Shown: piece after piece, positions 8,901 to 14,661 of the stretch
Layout: each line of letters starts with the position of its first letter
Position numbering within the stretch: the first letter of the stretch is position 1
Source: CAUZSH01 sp963582935
GTDB taxonomy: Bacteria > Pseudomonadota > Gammaproteobacteria > Francisellales > Francisellaceae
Direction of reading: 5' to 3'
Length of the DNA: 15,737 nt
Assembly: GCA_963582935.1 (NCBI GenBank)
Contig: CAUZSH010000049.1
Location: 1 to 15,737 of the forward strand
Position numbers and translations under genes: made by a program
Notes under the pieces: generated by a model
Told to the model about the DNA's origin: nothing
Database searches by the model: none
Seen by the model: only the letters and a program-made list of their open reading frames with translations

Positions 8901-9759
8901 TATTTTCATTGTTAAAGTAGTATTGGTTTGAGGCATTATCCCGAAGTAAGCGATCACCCTTTGATCCCGCAATAACGGCAGCATTATCACTATAAGCTGA
9001 GAGCACATTCTCATGATAATTTTCATAGGTGTTTTTAATCATATTGAATAGACCATGAGGGCGTTCTTCACCATCAATCGTCCAATGGGCTCTAAAAATT
9101 TTGTGACGACAGTGCTCTGAGTTTGCTTGCGCAAACATCATTAATTCTACATCTGTGGGGTCACGATCAAGGGCGGTAAAGTTTTCAAAGAGATAATCAA
9201 TTTCATCTTCTGACAACGCTAATCCAAGTTTTACATTCACTTGCTCTAACGCCTTACGTCCTTCTGCCAACATCGGCACAATTTGTAGCTTTCCTTTTTC
9301 TCTTGTTGCGCTCAAATCAGGCATATCCGATAAGTGATATAAAACCGTTTCCGTCATCATGTCATGGATAAATCCAGCCACTTTAGCTCGTTGTGCTTCG
9401 GTGAAATCGCCGTGCGTTTGCAAATAGTAAGCAATACCTCGCTCCACTCTAACGATATTCGTTAAACCACAGTTGTGCATAATGTCGGTGGCTTTTGATG
9501 ACCACGGAGAAATCGTGCCAAGACGTGGTACAATTAAAATCAGCTCACCTTCATGGTTTTCTAATTTACCATGCGCCCCATAATTTAAAAGCTTTTCAAC
9601 TTGTGTAGTTTGTTCTGGGGTGAGTGGTGGAGTTGTCTCTATAAAATGAACATATTCTGCTTGAATATCTTCTATTCCTGTAAGTTCTGTCCGTAAAATT
9701 GATAATAGACGTTCATGATCGAATACCGATAAGGCTCTATTCCCAAAAACAACTTGCAT
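5881..9759 (-). CDS. purL: Phosphoribosylformylglycinamidine (FGAM) synthase, single-chain
   Basis: Catalyses ATP- and glutamine-dependent conversion of FGAR to FGAM, step four of de novo purine synthesis. The 1292 residues match the large fused gammaproteobacterial form (E. coli 1295), not the small PurL/PurQ/PurS set. Domain order: PurS-like N-terminal domain ([20 protein letters not shown]), linker with [13 protein letters not shown], tandem AIRS-like halves ([26 protein letters not shown] region; [11 protein letters not shown]), and a C-terminal class I glutaminase with [10 protein letters not shown] (nucleophile Cys1130) and MMPHPERV (His1255, Glu1257). All key residues are present. The ATG at 9759 gives the usual N-terminus, with AAAGAGAG upstream. 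It is the first gene of a minus-strand run and is divergent from the outer-membrane protein gene; no PurR-type operator was recognised. Confidence 0.98.
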   Translation of the reverse strand: [1292 protein letters not shown]

Positions 9760-9805
9760 AATGCTCTCTTTGTTACTTATTTAAGATCGCCTGTTATTTT
9801 GATGG

Positions 9806-9817
9806 ATTTGATCAAAT
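9806..9817. repeat. 12-bp perfect palindrome upstream of purL
   Basis: ATTTGATCAAAT is perfectly self-complementary and lies 47 bases upstream of the purL start within the purL/outer-membrane-protein divergent spacer. It could be a dimeric-repressor site; no known regulator consensus is assigned. Confidence 0.35.
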
Positions 9818-9868
9818 TTTGAAAGTCATTTGTACGATAAAATGGCAACAGGATTTCACTGACCTCTC

Positions 9869-9897
9869 TTGAAGTCTACAATATCAGGATATATCCT
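9869..9897 (+). promoter_or_regulatory. Candidate promoter with palindrome over the -10, outer-membrane protein gene
   Basis: TTGAAG (9869-9874, 4/6), a 17-base spacer and TATCCT (9892-9897, 4/6) could drive the gene starting at 9933. The -10 is the right arm of a perfect 12-bp palindrome, AGGATATATCCT (9886-9897), so a protein bound there would occlude the promoter. Both boxes are imperfect. Confidence 0.3.
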
Positions 9898-9932
9898 CAG
9901 ATTAACCAACACTTCCACCTCAAGGAAATATC

Positions 9933-10592
9933 ATGCACACACAGACCAAACAAAAATTATTACTATCCACCTGCCTTGCATTGTTGTTAGCTCTACCTGC
10001 ATACGCTGCCAACACATCACCTAACGGAAGTTTTGGTAAACCTTATGCTAACGCACAGGCATTATCCTCAAGCGTCTATCGACAATCTGGACTATCACAG
10101 AACCTAGGTTGGTATGTGAATGTCAGCTATCTGCTGGGTATTCCCCAAGCTTCTGACAACAGCAGTCGAAGCATAAGCTCAAATAAAAGTGGTGTGTCAA
10201 TTGCCACAGGATATTTTGTAAATATCAATTCTCACAACCAATTTGGAATGGATTTACAGTTTAATAAATTTGGGAATATAGACACTAAAATAGGTTCAGC
10301 CACCACCCGTCATTCATTACAAGATTTTGAAATGGGCGCTTTATATCAATATACCACCGATCTTGGCTTAAGCTTTGGAGGACGTGTTGCCGTTGGGCGC
10401 ATGTTTGGTGAAAACACAGGACGCTGGATGCCTATTATGGGGGTTAATGTAGGATACTTTATTCTTAAAAACACCTCGATCAATATTGCTTATGATCATT
10501 ATTTTGGTGTGGATAAAGACAATGTATTCGGCACCAATGCAGGGGTTCCCAGCATCAATGCCTTTAAGTTTGGGGTACGTTATTTTTTCTAG
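9933..10592 (+). CDS. Small outer-membrane beta-barrel protein
   Basis: The 219-residue product starts with a clear Sec signal peptide (MHTQTKQKLLLSTCLALLLA, then LPAYA with likely cleavage after residue 25). The mature part alternates polar and hydrophobic residues in several strand-like stretches (LGWYVNVSYLLG, FGMDLQFNKFG, LQDFEMGALYQY, LSFGGRVAVGRMFG, PIMGVNVGYFI, TSINIAYDHYFG). It ends FKFGVRYFF, the aromatic C-terminal signature recognised by the BAM assembly machinery. Size and strand pattern fit an 8-stranded barrel of the OmpW/OmpA-like beta-barrel superfamily, but I do not recognise a named protein. The start is well supported by AAGGAA five bases upstream. It is divergent from purL and converges on a frameshifted secreted-protein gene that ends 10 bases away. 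Confidence 0.85.
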   Translation: MHTQTKQKLLLSTCLALLLALPAYAANTSPNGSFGKPYANAQALSSSVYRQSGLSQNLGWYVNVSYLLGIPQASDNSSRSISSNKSGVSIATGYFVNINSHNQFGMDLQFNKFGNIDTKIGSATTRHSLQDFEMGALYQYTTDLGLSFGGRVAVGRMFGENTGRWMPIMGVNVGYFILKNTSINIAYDHYFGVDKDNVFGTNAGVPSINAFKFGVRYFF

Positions 10593-10616
10593 TCGAAATT
10601 CCTAAAAGAAATAACG
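10578..10616. terminator. Inverted repeat across two convergent stop codons, possible bidirectional terminator
   Basis: The arms at 10578-10592 and 10602-10616 are complementary at 13 of 15 positions around a 9-base loop. Each arm is the last five codons (Arg-Tyr-Phe-Phe-stop) of one of two convergent reading frames. The stem is A/T-rich and supplies T-rich 3' sequence on either strand, so it could stop transcription both ways. Function is inferred from structure only. Confidence 0.45.
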
Positions 10617-11376
10617 CTCCGTATCAAATTGCCCGATGGCAGGGTCTGCAATGGTAAAGTTTACCCTCGAGAAAAATCAATATTGCTGGGTTCCCATAGC
10701 CAATTACCCCCACCATCTGTGACCATAGTCACATTTTGAGGCACCCCTCGAACACCCACATAATGCACGATCACATATCTTCTACTCACATCTGTAGATA
10801 ATGAAATTGTCACCGCTCCATTATCCACAATCACATTTCCAGAGAATCTGCCTTCACTGTCTTCTATCATCGCATTGGACGATTCATTTCCTTCTGACTC
10901 AACGGGCATATCTGTGATCACGGGTGGCGCATCCTCTATTATCTCAACTGGAGTATCTGCCACACTTCCTGACAGCTCACCATACAAATTATCAATACTA
11001 CCAAATTGCCCAACCTGGCTATCTTGAATCGTAAAATGGAAGGGTTTATCAAAATCAAAATTAATCGCTTCCCAAGACCAATGCCCTTGTCCATCCGTTA
11101 TCATTGTTACATTTTGAGGCACACCATCTATATTAATATAGTGCAATATCTCATAGCTTCGTGACGCATTTGTATCCACAACAAAACTGACATCGGCACC
11201 TAGGACTGTGATTGCTCCCGTAAACCGAGACTGCTCATTAGTGAAATAGCTATGGCTGATTCTCTATTACCTGTATGTGTGTTATTCAGATGATGACCTT
11301 CATTGCTATTAGCAGTCACACTTTGCACACAACAAAAGACTGTCAATGTTAAAATCACAATCGAAAACTTCTTCAT
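10602..11376 (-). pseudogene. Secreted two-repeat protein gene broken by two frameshifts
   Basis: The ATG at 11376 has a perfect AAGGAG six bases upstream and encodes a signal peptide (MKKFSIVILTLTVFCCVQSV, then TA). That frame stops at 11200 after 58 codons. A second frame, open from 11263 to a TAA at 10661, carries most of the protein. A third frame continues from about 10676 to a TAG at 10602. The protein contains two related repeats of about 85 residues: the first has RFTGAITVLGADVSF, GVPQNVTMITDG and FHFTIQDSQVGQF; the second has RFSGNVIVDNGAVTI, GVPQNVTMVTDG and, only in the third frame, VNFTIADPAIGQF. Restoring one base at each break gives exactly 777 bases, 258 residues, with the repeats aligned throughout. 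I do not recognise the repeat family. It is probably a recently decayed surface or periplasmic protein; sequencing error is the alternative. Confidence 0.75.
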
Positions 11377-11486
11377 TTAAGACTCCTTATATAGACAACC
11401 ACATCTTCTATTACCAATATTGAGTATTCGCATCAAATATTGCAATAAAAGTTGTCGACCATCCTAAATATTGATGACATTAATCG

Positions 11487-11557
11487 TCACCGCAACCTAC
11501 AGGTACGTTGTCGGTGTGTTTTATGGTGATTGTGGCGGGTGATAGTTTCGGGCGGTT
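11487..11557 (+). repeat. Dispersed hairpin repeat, copy A
   Basis: The 32-base core (11487-11518) differs from copy C at 1 position and from copy B at 3. It folds as CACCG-CAAC / GTTG-T-CGGTG around a 10-base CTACAGGTAC loop. The similarity to B continues through GTGTGTTT and GGTGATTGT; the end TTCGGGCGGTT (11547-11557) is shared with C. It sits downstream of the cupin gene and upstream of the frameshifted gene. Confidence 0.8.
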
Positions 11558-11573
11558 CTATATTAGTTGCCAG

Positions 11574-11924
11574 TCAATTAAGGCTAAACTGTATAATCAA
11601 TAGCTCTATATTGGCATTTGAGTCATTAACAAGACCATGCTCACCAAATGGTAAATTTTTAATCATATCACCTTTTTTCACCCTAACTACTTTACTGTCA
11701 ATGGTCATTGTTCCTGTGCCATCAAGAATAATGTATATCTCTTCATTATTACCATGCTTGTGATAACCAACTGTTGAATTAGGCGGGATTACTTGCCTAT
11801 CAATAAAATCACAATTTCCTAAGAAATCAGATTTCCCGAAAATCTCATACAGTTCAACCTCCCCTTTTCCATCATGAGCTGAATGTTGGATTTGTCTTTT
11901 TGTTTCAAGAAAGTTTCGAATCAT
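11574..11924 (-). CDS. Single-domain cupin protein
   Basis: The 116-residue product is one cupin_2-type beta-barrel. Motif 1 is GYHKHGNNEEIYIILDGTG (from residue 53) with His55, His57 and Glu61/Glu62 as metal ligands. Motif 2 is GDMIKNLPFGEHGLVN (85-100) with the fourth ligand His96. All four expected metal-binding positions are present, so it can bind a divalent metal. Such stand-alone cupins act as small-molecule isomerases, dioxygenases, epimerases or ligand sensors, and the fold alone does not say which. The ATG at 11924 has AAGGGA eight bases upstream. No signal peptide is present, so it is cytoplasmic. It lies between repeat copies A and B and is divergent from a transporter gene. Confidence 0.88.
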   Translation of the reverse strand: MIRNFLETKRQIQHSAHDGKGEVELYEIFGKSDFLGNCDFIDRQVIPPNSTVGYHKHGNNEEIYIILDGTGTMTIDSKVVRVKKGDMIKNLPFGEHGLVNDSNANIELLIIQFSLN

Positions 11925-11970
11925 CTGTAAATTCCCTTTTTGTTTATTGACCCACCTCTATAATTTTGGA

Positions 11971-11988
11971 GACTTGTCCGACTTGTCC
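11971..11988. repeat. Tandem 9-bp repeat upstream of cupin gene
   Basis: GACTTGTCC occurs twice without a gap, 47-64 bases upstream of the cupin ATG. Its placement near the promoter region would suit an operator, but no regulator is identified. Confidence 0.5.
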
Positions 11989-12104
11989 ACCCAGAAATAG
12001 GAGTAGAAAGTGCCAAATCAAGAGTACACTAAAATAATCAACATTAAAATTAAACTTCACTTTCATCACCCAAGCCACCAACATTGACCCACTAAAGGCA
12101 AACG

Positions 12105-12177
12105 CACCTTTCAAACTCTTGCACACTATCACCTCAACCTACAGGCACGTTGTTGGTGTGTTTGGTGGTGATTGTAG
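12105..12177 (+). repeat. Dispersed hairpin repeat, copy B
   Basis: The core is 12129-12160, with 3 differences from A and 4 from C. The 29 bases ending in TCACC (12105-12133) match the same stretch of copy C at 23 positions, so the unit extends 5' of the hairpin in these two copies. The outer CACC/GGTG and inner CAAC/GTTG arms are kept; the middle G-C pair of A is changed on both sides. It lies between the divergent cupin and transporter genes. Confidence 0.8.
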
Positions 12178-12210
12178 AAGGTGAAGAAGTTTTTCGCGAG
12201 TCCTAATGCC

Positions 12211-12239
12211 TTGTCATCAGAAGCGCTTATCTCTATAGT
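12211..12239 (+). promoter_or_regulatory. Sigma70-type promoter for the MFS transporter gene
   Basis: TTGTCA (12211-12216, 5/6), a 17-base spacer and TATAGT (12234-12239, 5/6). The predicted transcript start near 12246 gives a leader of about 31 bases before the ATG at 12277. The promoter lies just outside repeat B. Confidence 0.6.
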
Positions 12240-12276
12240 TTAATAACAGCCACCAATAATTAAAGTCACTCAACTT

Positions 12277-13563
12277 ATGGTTAAAAAAATAAAACTCTTA
12301 CTCACCGCCAGTTCTGGGAGTTTATTCGAAACTTTTGATTTTTACCTGTTTGCGCTTTTTTCTGTTGCCATTAGCCAAGCATTTTTAGGTAGCGGGAGCA
12401 CCACCGATATGATGTGGGTTTTTATAGTTTTTGCCAGTGGATATTTTGCCCGCATCATAGGCGCTCTATTTTTTGGTTATATTGGTGATAAATATGGTCG
12501 AGCTTACGCTTTTAAATACACTATATTAATCATTGCATTAGCTTCCATTGGTATTGGACTTACGCCCACTTATAACTCTATTGGTGTTTTTGCAATCATC
12601 TTATTGTTCATTTTTAGAATGGCACAAGGCTTTTCTTATGGTGGCGAACTTTCTGGTGCAACCATCATGATTTATGAAAACTCTAAAAAGAACCGTGGGC
12701 TATACTGCAGCATCATTATGATTTGTGCATCTCTTGGTGTGGTTGCGGCTAATCTTTCTTATGCTGGGTTAGAATATTGGTTAAGCCCCGAACAAATGCT
12801 TTTTTTTGGATGGCGTATTGCCTTTATTGTTGGAGGCCTGCTGATTTTTCATAGCTACCTTTCCCGATCAAGTTTATATGAATCTGAAACTTTTCGTGAA
12901 ATGCAACGTACAAAGAAAAGCAAACAAAACTCTCTTAAAATAGTTTTAAAAGATTATAAGCTATTAATATTATGCGTATTTTTCGTTACTGCAGGCATCG
13001 CTTCATATTGGGGAATTGTCGTCGCATACCTTCCAGCTTATTGCGCTGAGTATTGTACGCTCACCTCTATGCAATTTGCAGAACTTATTTTAGTAATGTC
13101 TATGGGCGTTGTTATAGGAAATATTTTTGGTGGTCTTGGCGTTGACTGGTTAGGTATCAAAAAAGCGTACTTACTCTACACTAGTATTATGGTTGTAATC
13201 ACCTTTCCTGTTTTCTACTATGTTTTCTACTACATAATGAACAATACCGTACCAATGATAAATGTACTTATCGTAATGGGTGCATTTGCATTTTTAACCG
13301 GCTTAATAAATGGAATATGGATACACTTTTTAGCAAGTGTCTTTCCAGCAGAAATACGATATACCGCCGTTGCAATTATTCAAAATGCAGCTATGGCTAT
13401 TTTTGCGGGTCTGGCACCACTCTATGTGAGCACGCTGACCAATTATTTTAATGATATCATGATACCTGCCAAAGTCCTTACTACTGCCTATGCAATACAG
13501 ATCGTTGCTGTATTGGCCCTTATCATTTTTGGCAAAAAATTAAAAGCATCTACCGAGAACTAA
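12277..13563 (+). CDS. Major facilitator superfamily transporter, MHS (metabolite:H+ symporter) type
   Basis: The 428-residue inner-membrane protein has about 12 hydrophobic helices. The N-terminus GSLFETFDFYLFALFSVAIS and the loop 2-3 motif GYIGDKYGRAYA (67-78, the classic G-D-x-x-GR signature) are those of the MHS branch (ProP, ShiA, KgtP, CitA relatives). FRMAQGFSYGGELSGATIMI near residues 112-131 also matches the branch's R-x-x-QG-x-S-x-GGE motif. Asp21 and Glu18 in helix 1 are at the charged positions typical of proton-coupled members. The substrate cannot be told from sequence; MHS proteins carry osmolytes, dicarboxylates or aromatic acids. A good promoter precedes it, but no clear Shine-Dalgarno is seen before the ATG. 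It is divergent from the cupin gene and flanked by same-orientation repeats B and C, suggesting the pair was acquired together. Confidence 0.9.
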   Translation: MVKKIKLLLTASSGSLFETFDFYLFALFSVAISQAFLGSGSTTDMMWVFIVFASGYFARIIGALFFGYIGDKYGRAYAFKYTILIIALASIGIGLTPTYNSIGVFAIILLFIFRMAQGFSYGGELSGATIMIYENSKKNRGLYCSIIMICASLGVVAANLSYAGLEYWLSPEQMLFFGWRIAFIVGGLLIFHSYLSRSSLYESETFREMQRTKKSKQNSLKIVLKDYKLLILCVFFVTAGIASYWGIVVAYLPAYCAEYCTLTSMQFAELILVMSMGVVIGNIFGGLGVDWLGIKKAYLLYTSIMVVITFPVFYYVFYYIMNNTVPMINVLIVMGAFAFLTGLINGIWIHFLASVFPAEIRYTAVAIIQNAAMAIFAGLAPLYVSTLTNYFNDIMIPAKVLTTAYAIQIVAVLALIIFGKKLKASTEN

Positions 13564-13600
13564 CATGCGCCTATCTTAAGCTCTTCTTGCACTTCAATCA

Positions 13601-13679
13601 CCCCTTTCAGACTCATGCGCCCTGTCACCGTAACCTACAGGTACGTTGTCGGTGTGGTGGGTGGTAAATTCGGGCGGTT
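13601..13679 (+). repeat. Dispersed hairpin repeat, copy C
   Basis: The core is 13625-13656, one base different from A. That change turns a C-G pair into a T-G wobble, so the stem is kept. The 5' extension (13601-13629) matches copy B; the 3' end TTCGGGCGGTT (13669-13679) matches copy A, with a shorter spacer. It begins 38 bases after the transporter stop. Confidence 0.8.
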
Positions 13680-13732
13680 GGTTGTCAACGAAAAACAACC
13701 CTAACTCGACCTAGATATTTTCAGTGTTAATT

Positions 13733-13767
13733 TGACCCTCGGCCGGGATCCTGGTAAAAAAGGGTCA
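13733..13767. other. 7-bp inverted repeat around a near-palindromic GC core, possible mobile-element remnant
   Basis: TGACCCT (13733-13739) and AGGGTCA (13761-13767) are perfectly complementary. Between them is CCGGGATCCTGG, itself self-complementary at 10 of 12 positions and more GC-rich than its surroundings. The arms begin with TG and end with CA, as in IS21-type ends, and the minus-strand reading GAGGGTCAAATTAA resembles sequence I associate with such ends. No transposase is present. It could equally be a hairpin of unknown use. Confidence 0.25.
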
Positions 13768-14006
13768 TGCTCACAATTTATACTGACTTTACCCGCACTG
13801 CCATTGAATTAATGCGCTATCGCTAACTGATTTTCTCGATGGCAATTTTCTTATTGTCAGAGCTTGAAAACTTAACAAACAAATTCACAATGCCACTTCC
13901 AAAATATCCTCTGATATTTAATGACTTATTCCCTTCATTGACAATTTTCAACGTGCCAACTTTGAAAGAATGACGGCATGAGCAAATATCAATATAAAGA
14001 GGCAAC

Positions 14007-14195
14007 ATGACTACAGCAAAAGAAGCATTAGAGCGTAGCTATGGTGGGCTTGATAAAACCGCTGATAAGAAAGACAAACCAACCCCTGAAAAGTTGGCTA
14101 AGGCGCATCATCTGCAAAAAATAGGGATGCCAGCAGGCATTGCATCTAAAATTGCCAAGGTTCCACAATCTAAAATGTCACGGTATGGGGACTGA
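14007..14195 (+). CDS. Small protein with helix-turn-helix-like C-terminus
   Basis: A 62-residue, Lys-rich protein, preceded by AGAGG four bases before the ATG. The N-terminal half (MTTAKEALERSYGGLDKTAD) is polar and probably helical. The C-terminal half, LQKIGMPAGIASKIAKVPQS followed by KMSRY, matches the spacing of the short helix-turn-helix at the end of serine recombinases and related regulators (G-x-x-x-x-I-A-x-x-x-x-V-x-x-S-x-x-x-RY). It could be a stand-alone DNA-binding protein or the surviving tail of a larger recombinase. A 10-codon ATG frame (13978-14010) directly upstream ends in a TGA that overlaps its ATG. No function is assigned; reality as a gene is likely but not proven. Confidence 0.55.
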   Translation: MTTAKEALERSYGGLDKTADKKDKPTPEKLAKAHHLQKIGMPAGIASKIAKVPQSKMSRYGD

Positions 14196-14280
14196 TTAAA
14201 AAGAATGCTTTAAAATTTGGATTTTGGCATGTTTATGCGTAAAATTATTTGTAATATCAGTGTTCGTCTAAGGAAAAATC

Positions 14281-14562
14281 ATGGTTAAGATAATCATTAC
14301 AGTGGCTCTGCTAGCACCATTATCGGTTATGGCACAAACTGGCGCAAACTCACAGTTACAAAATGCACAGAGGGAAGCCAGCATTAATCAAACACGATTA
14401 ACAAATGCAAGTGTAAGTCAAAAAATACAGCAACGAAATTTAGACAACATTCGGATAAATCAAGCTAAGCAAGCGGTTAAAGTGCAAGATAACTTGCAAA
14501 AAACTCAAAATACGACAACACAAAGTATTAATGCGGTAAGTCAGCAACTTAAGAATCCTTAA
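14281..14562 (+). CDS. Small secreted Gln/Asn-rich protein
   Basis: A 93-residue protein with AAGGAA five bases before the ATG. A short signal peptide (MVKIIITVALLAPLSVMA) with likely cleavage at MA-QT leaves a mature chain of about 74 residues. The mature part is unusually rich in Gln, Asn, Ser and Thr, has no Cys, and has Leu/Ile spacing such as LQNAQREASINQTRLTNASV that predicts an amphipathic helix or coiled coil. I do not recognise a family. It is probably a small periplasmic or secreted helical protein. The stop codon lies inside the perfect palindrome ATCCTTAAGGAT (14555-14566), and CTTAAG-AATC-CTTAAG could form a small hairpin there, with a T7 run about 15 bases later as a possible weak terminator. 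Confidence 0.65.
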   Translation: MVKIIITVALLAPLSVMAQTGANSQLQNAQREASINQTRLTNASVSQKIQQRNLDNIRINQAKQAVKVQDNLQKTQNTTTQSINAVSQQLKNP

Positions 14563-14661
14563 GGATGCGCTGTTGTAACATTTTTTTGATTAATGAGATC
14601 ACGTTAAATATTGATAAGAAGGAATAATATTAAAGTATAAAAAAAATTGGAGGTGAGTAGA

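Larger units (their letters stand above)
11925..12276. other. Gene-poor divergent spacer between cupin and transporter genes
   Basis: Holds the cupin leader, a tandem 9-bp repeat, repeat copy B and the transporter promoter. A 62-codon minus-strand frame (11944-12132, GTG start) runs through it, but its 5' end is inside repeat B and it has no ribosome binding site, so I do not call it a gene. Confidence 0.6.
13564..14006. other. 443-base region without a confident gene
   Basis: Holds repeat copy C, a GGTTGT/ACAACC 6-bp inverted repeat (13680-13700), a 7-bp inverted repeat (13733-13767) and a perfect -35 TTGACA at 13938-13943 that lacks a good -10. A 61-codon minus-strand frame (13823-14008) has no ribosome binding site and I do not call it. 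Confidence 0.6.

Noticed and set aside
11377..11400. TATATA just upstream of the frameshifted gene as a -10 box
   Set aside because: A transcript from it would start after the AAGGAG ribosome site, so it cannot be the promoter for that start.
11944..12132. 62-codon minus-strand frame between the cupin and transporter genes, with a hydrophobic middle
   Set aside because: Its GTG start and first codons are inside repeat copy B, there is no ribosome site, and its C-terminal QVGQV comes from the tandem 9-bp repeat. Best explained by the repeat, though a coding origin of the repeat cannot be excluded.
11487..13679. Repeats A-C as integron attC sites
   Set aside because: The core lacks the RYYYAAC and GTTRRRY boxes in the required places, no integrase is present, and the genes are in opposite orientations.
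13823..14008. 61-codon minus-strand frame with plausible-looking protein sequence
   Set aside because: No Shine-Dalgarno before its ATG, its start overlaps the better-supported plus-strand small gene, and no family is recognised.
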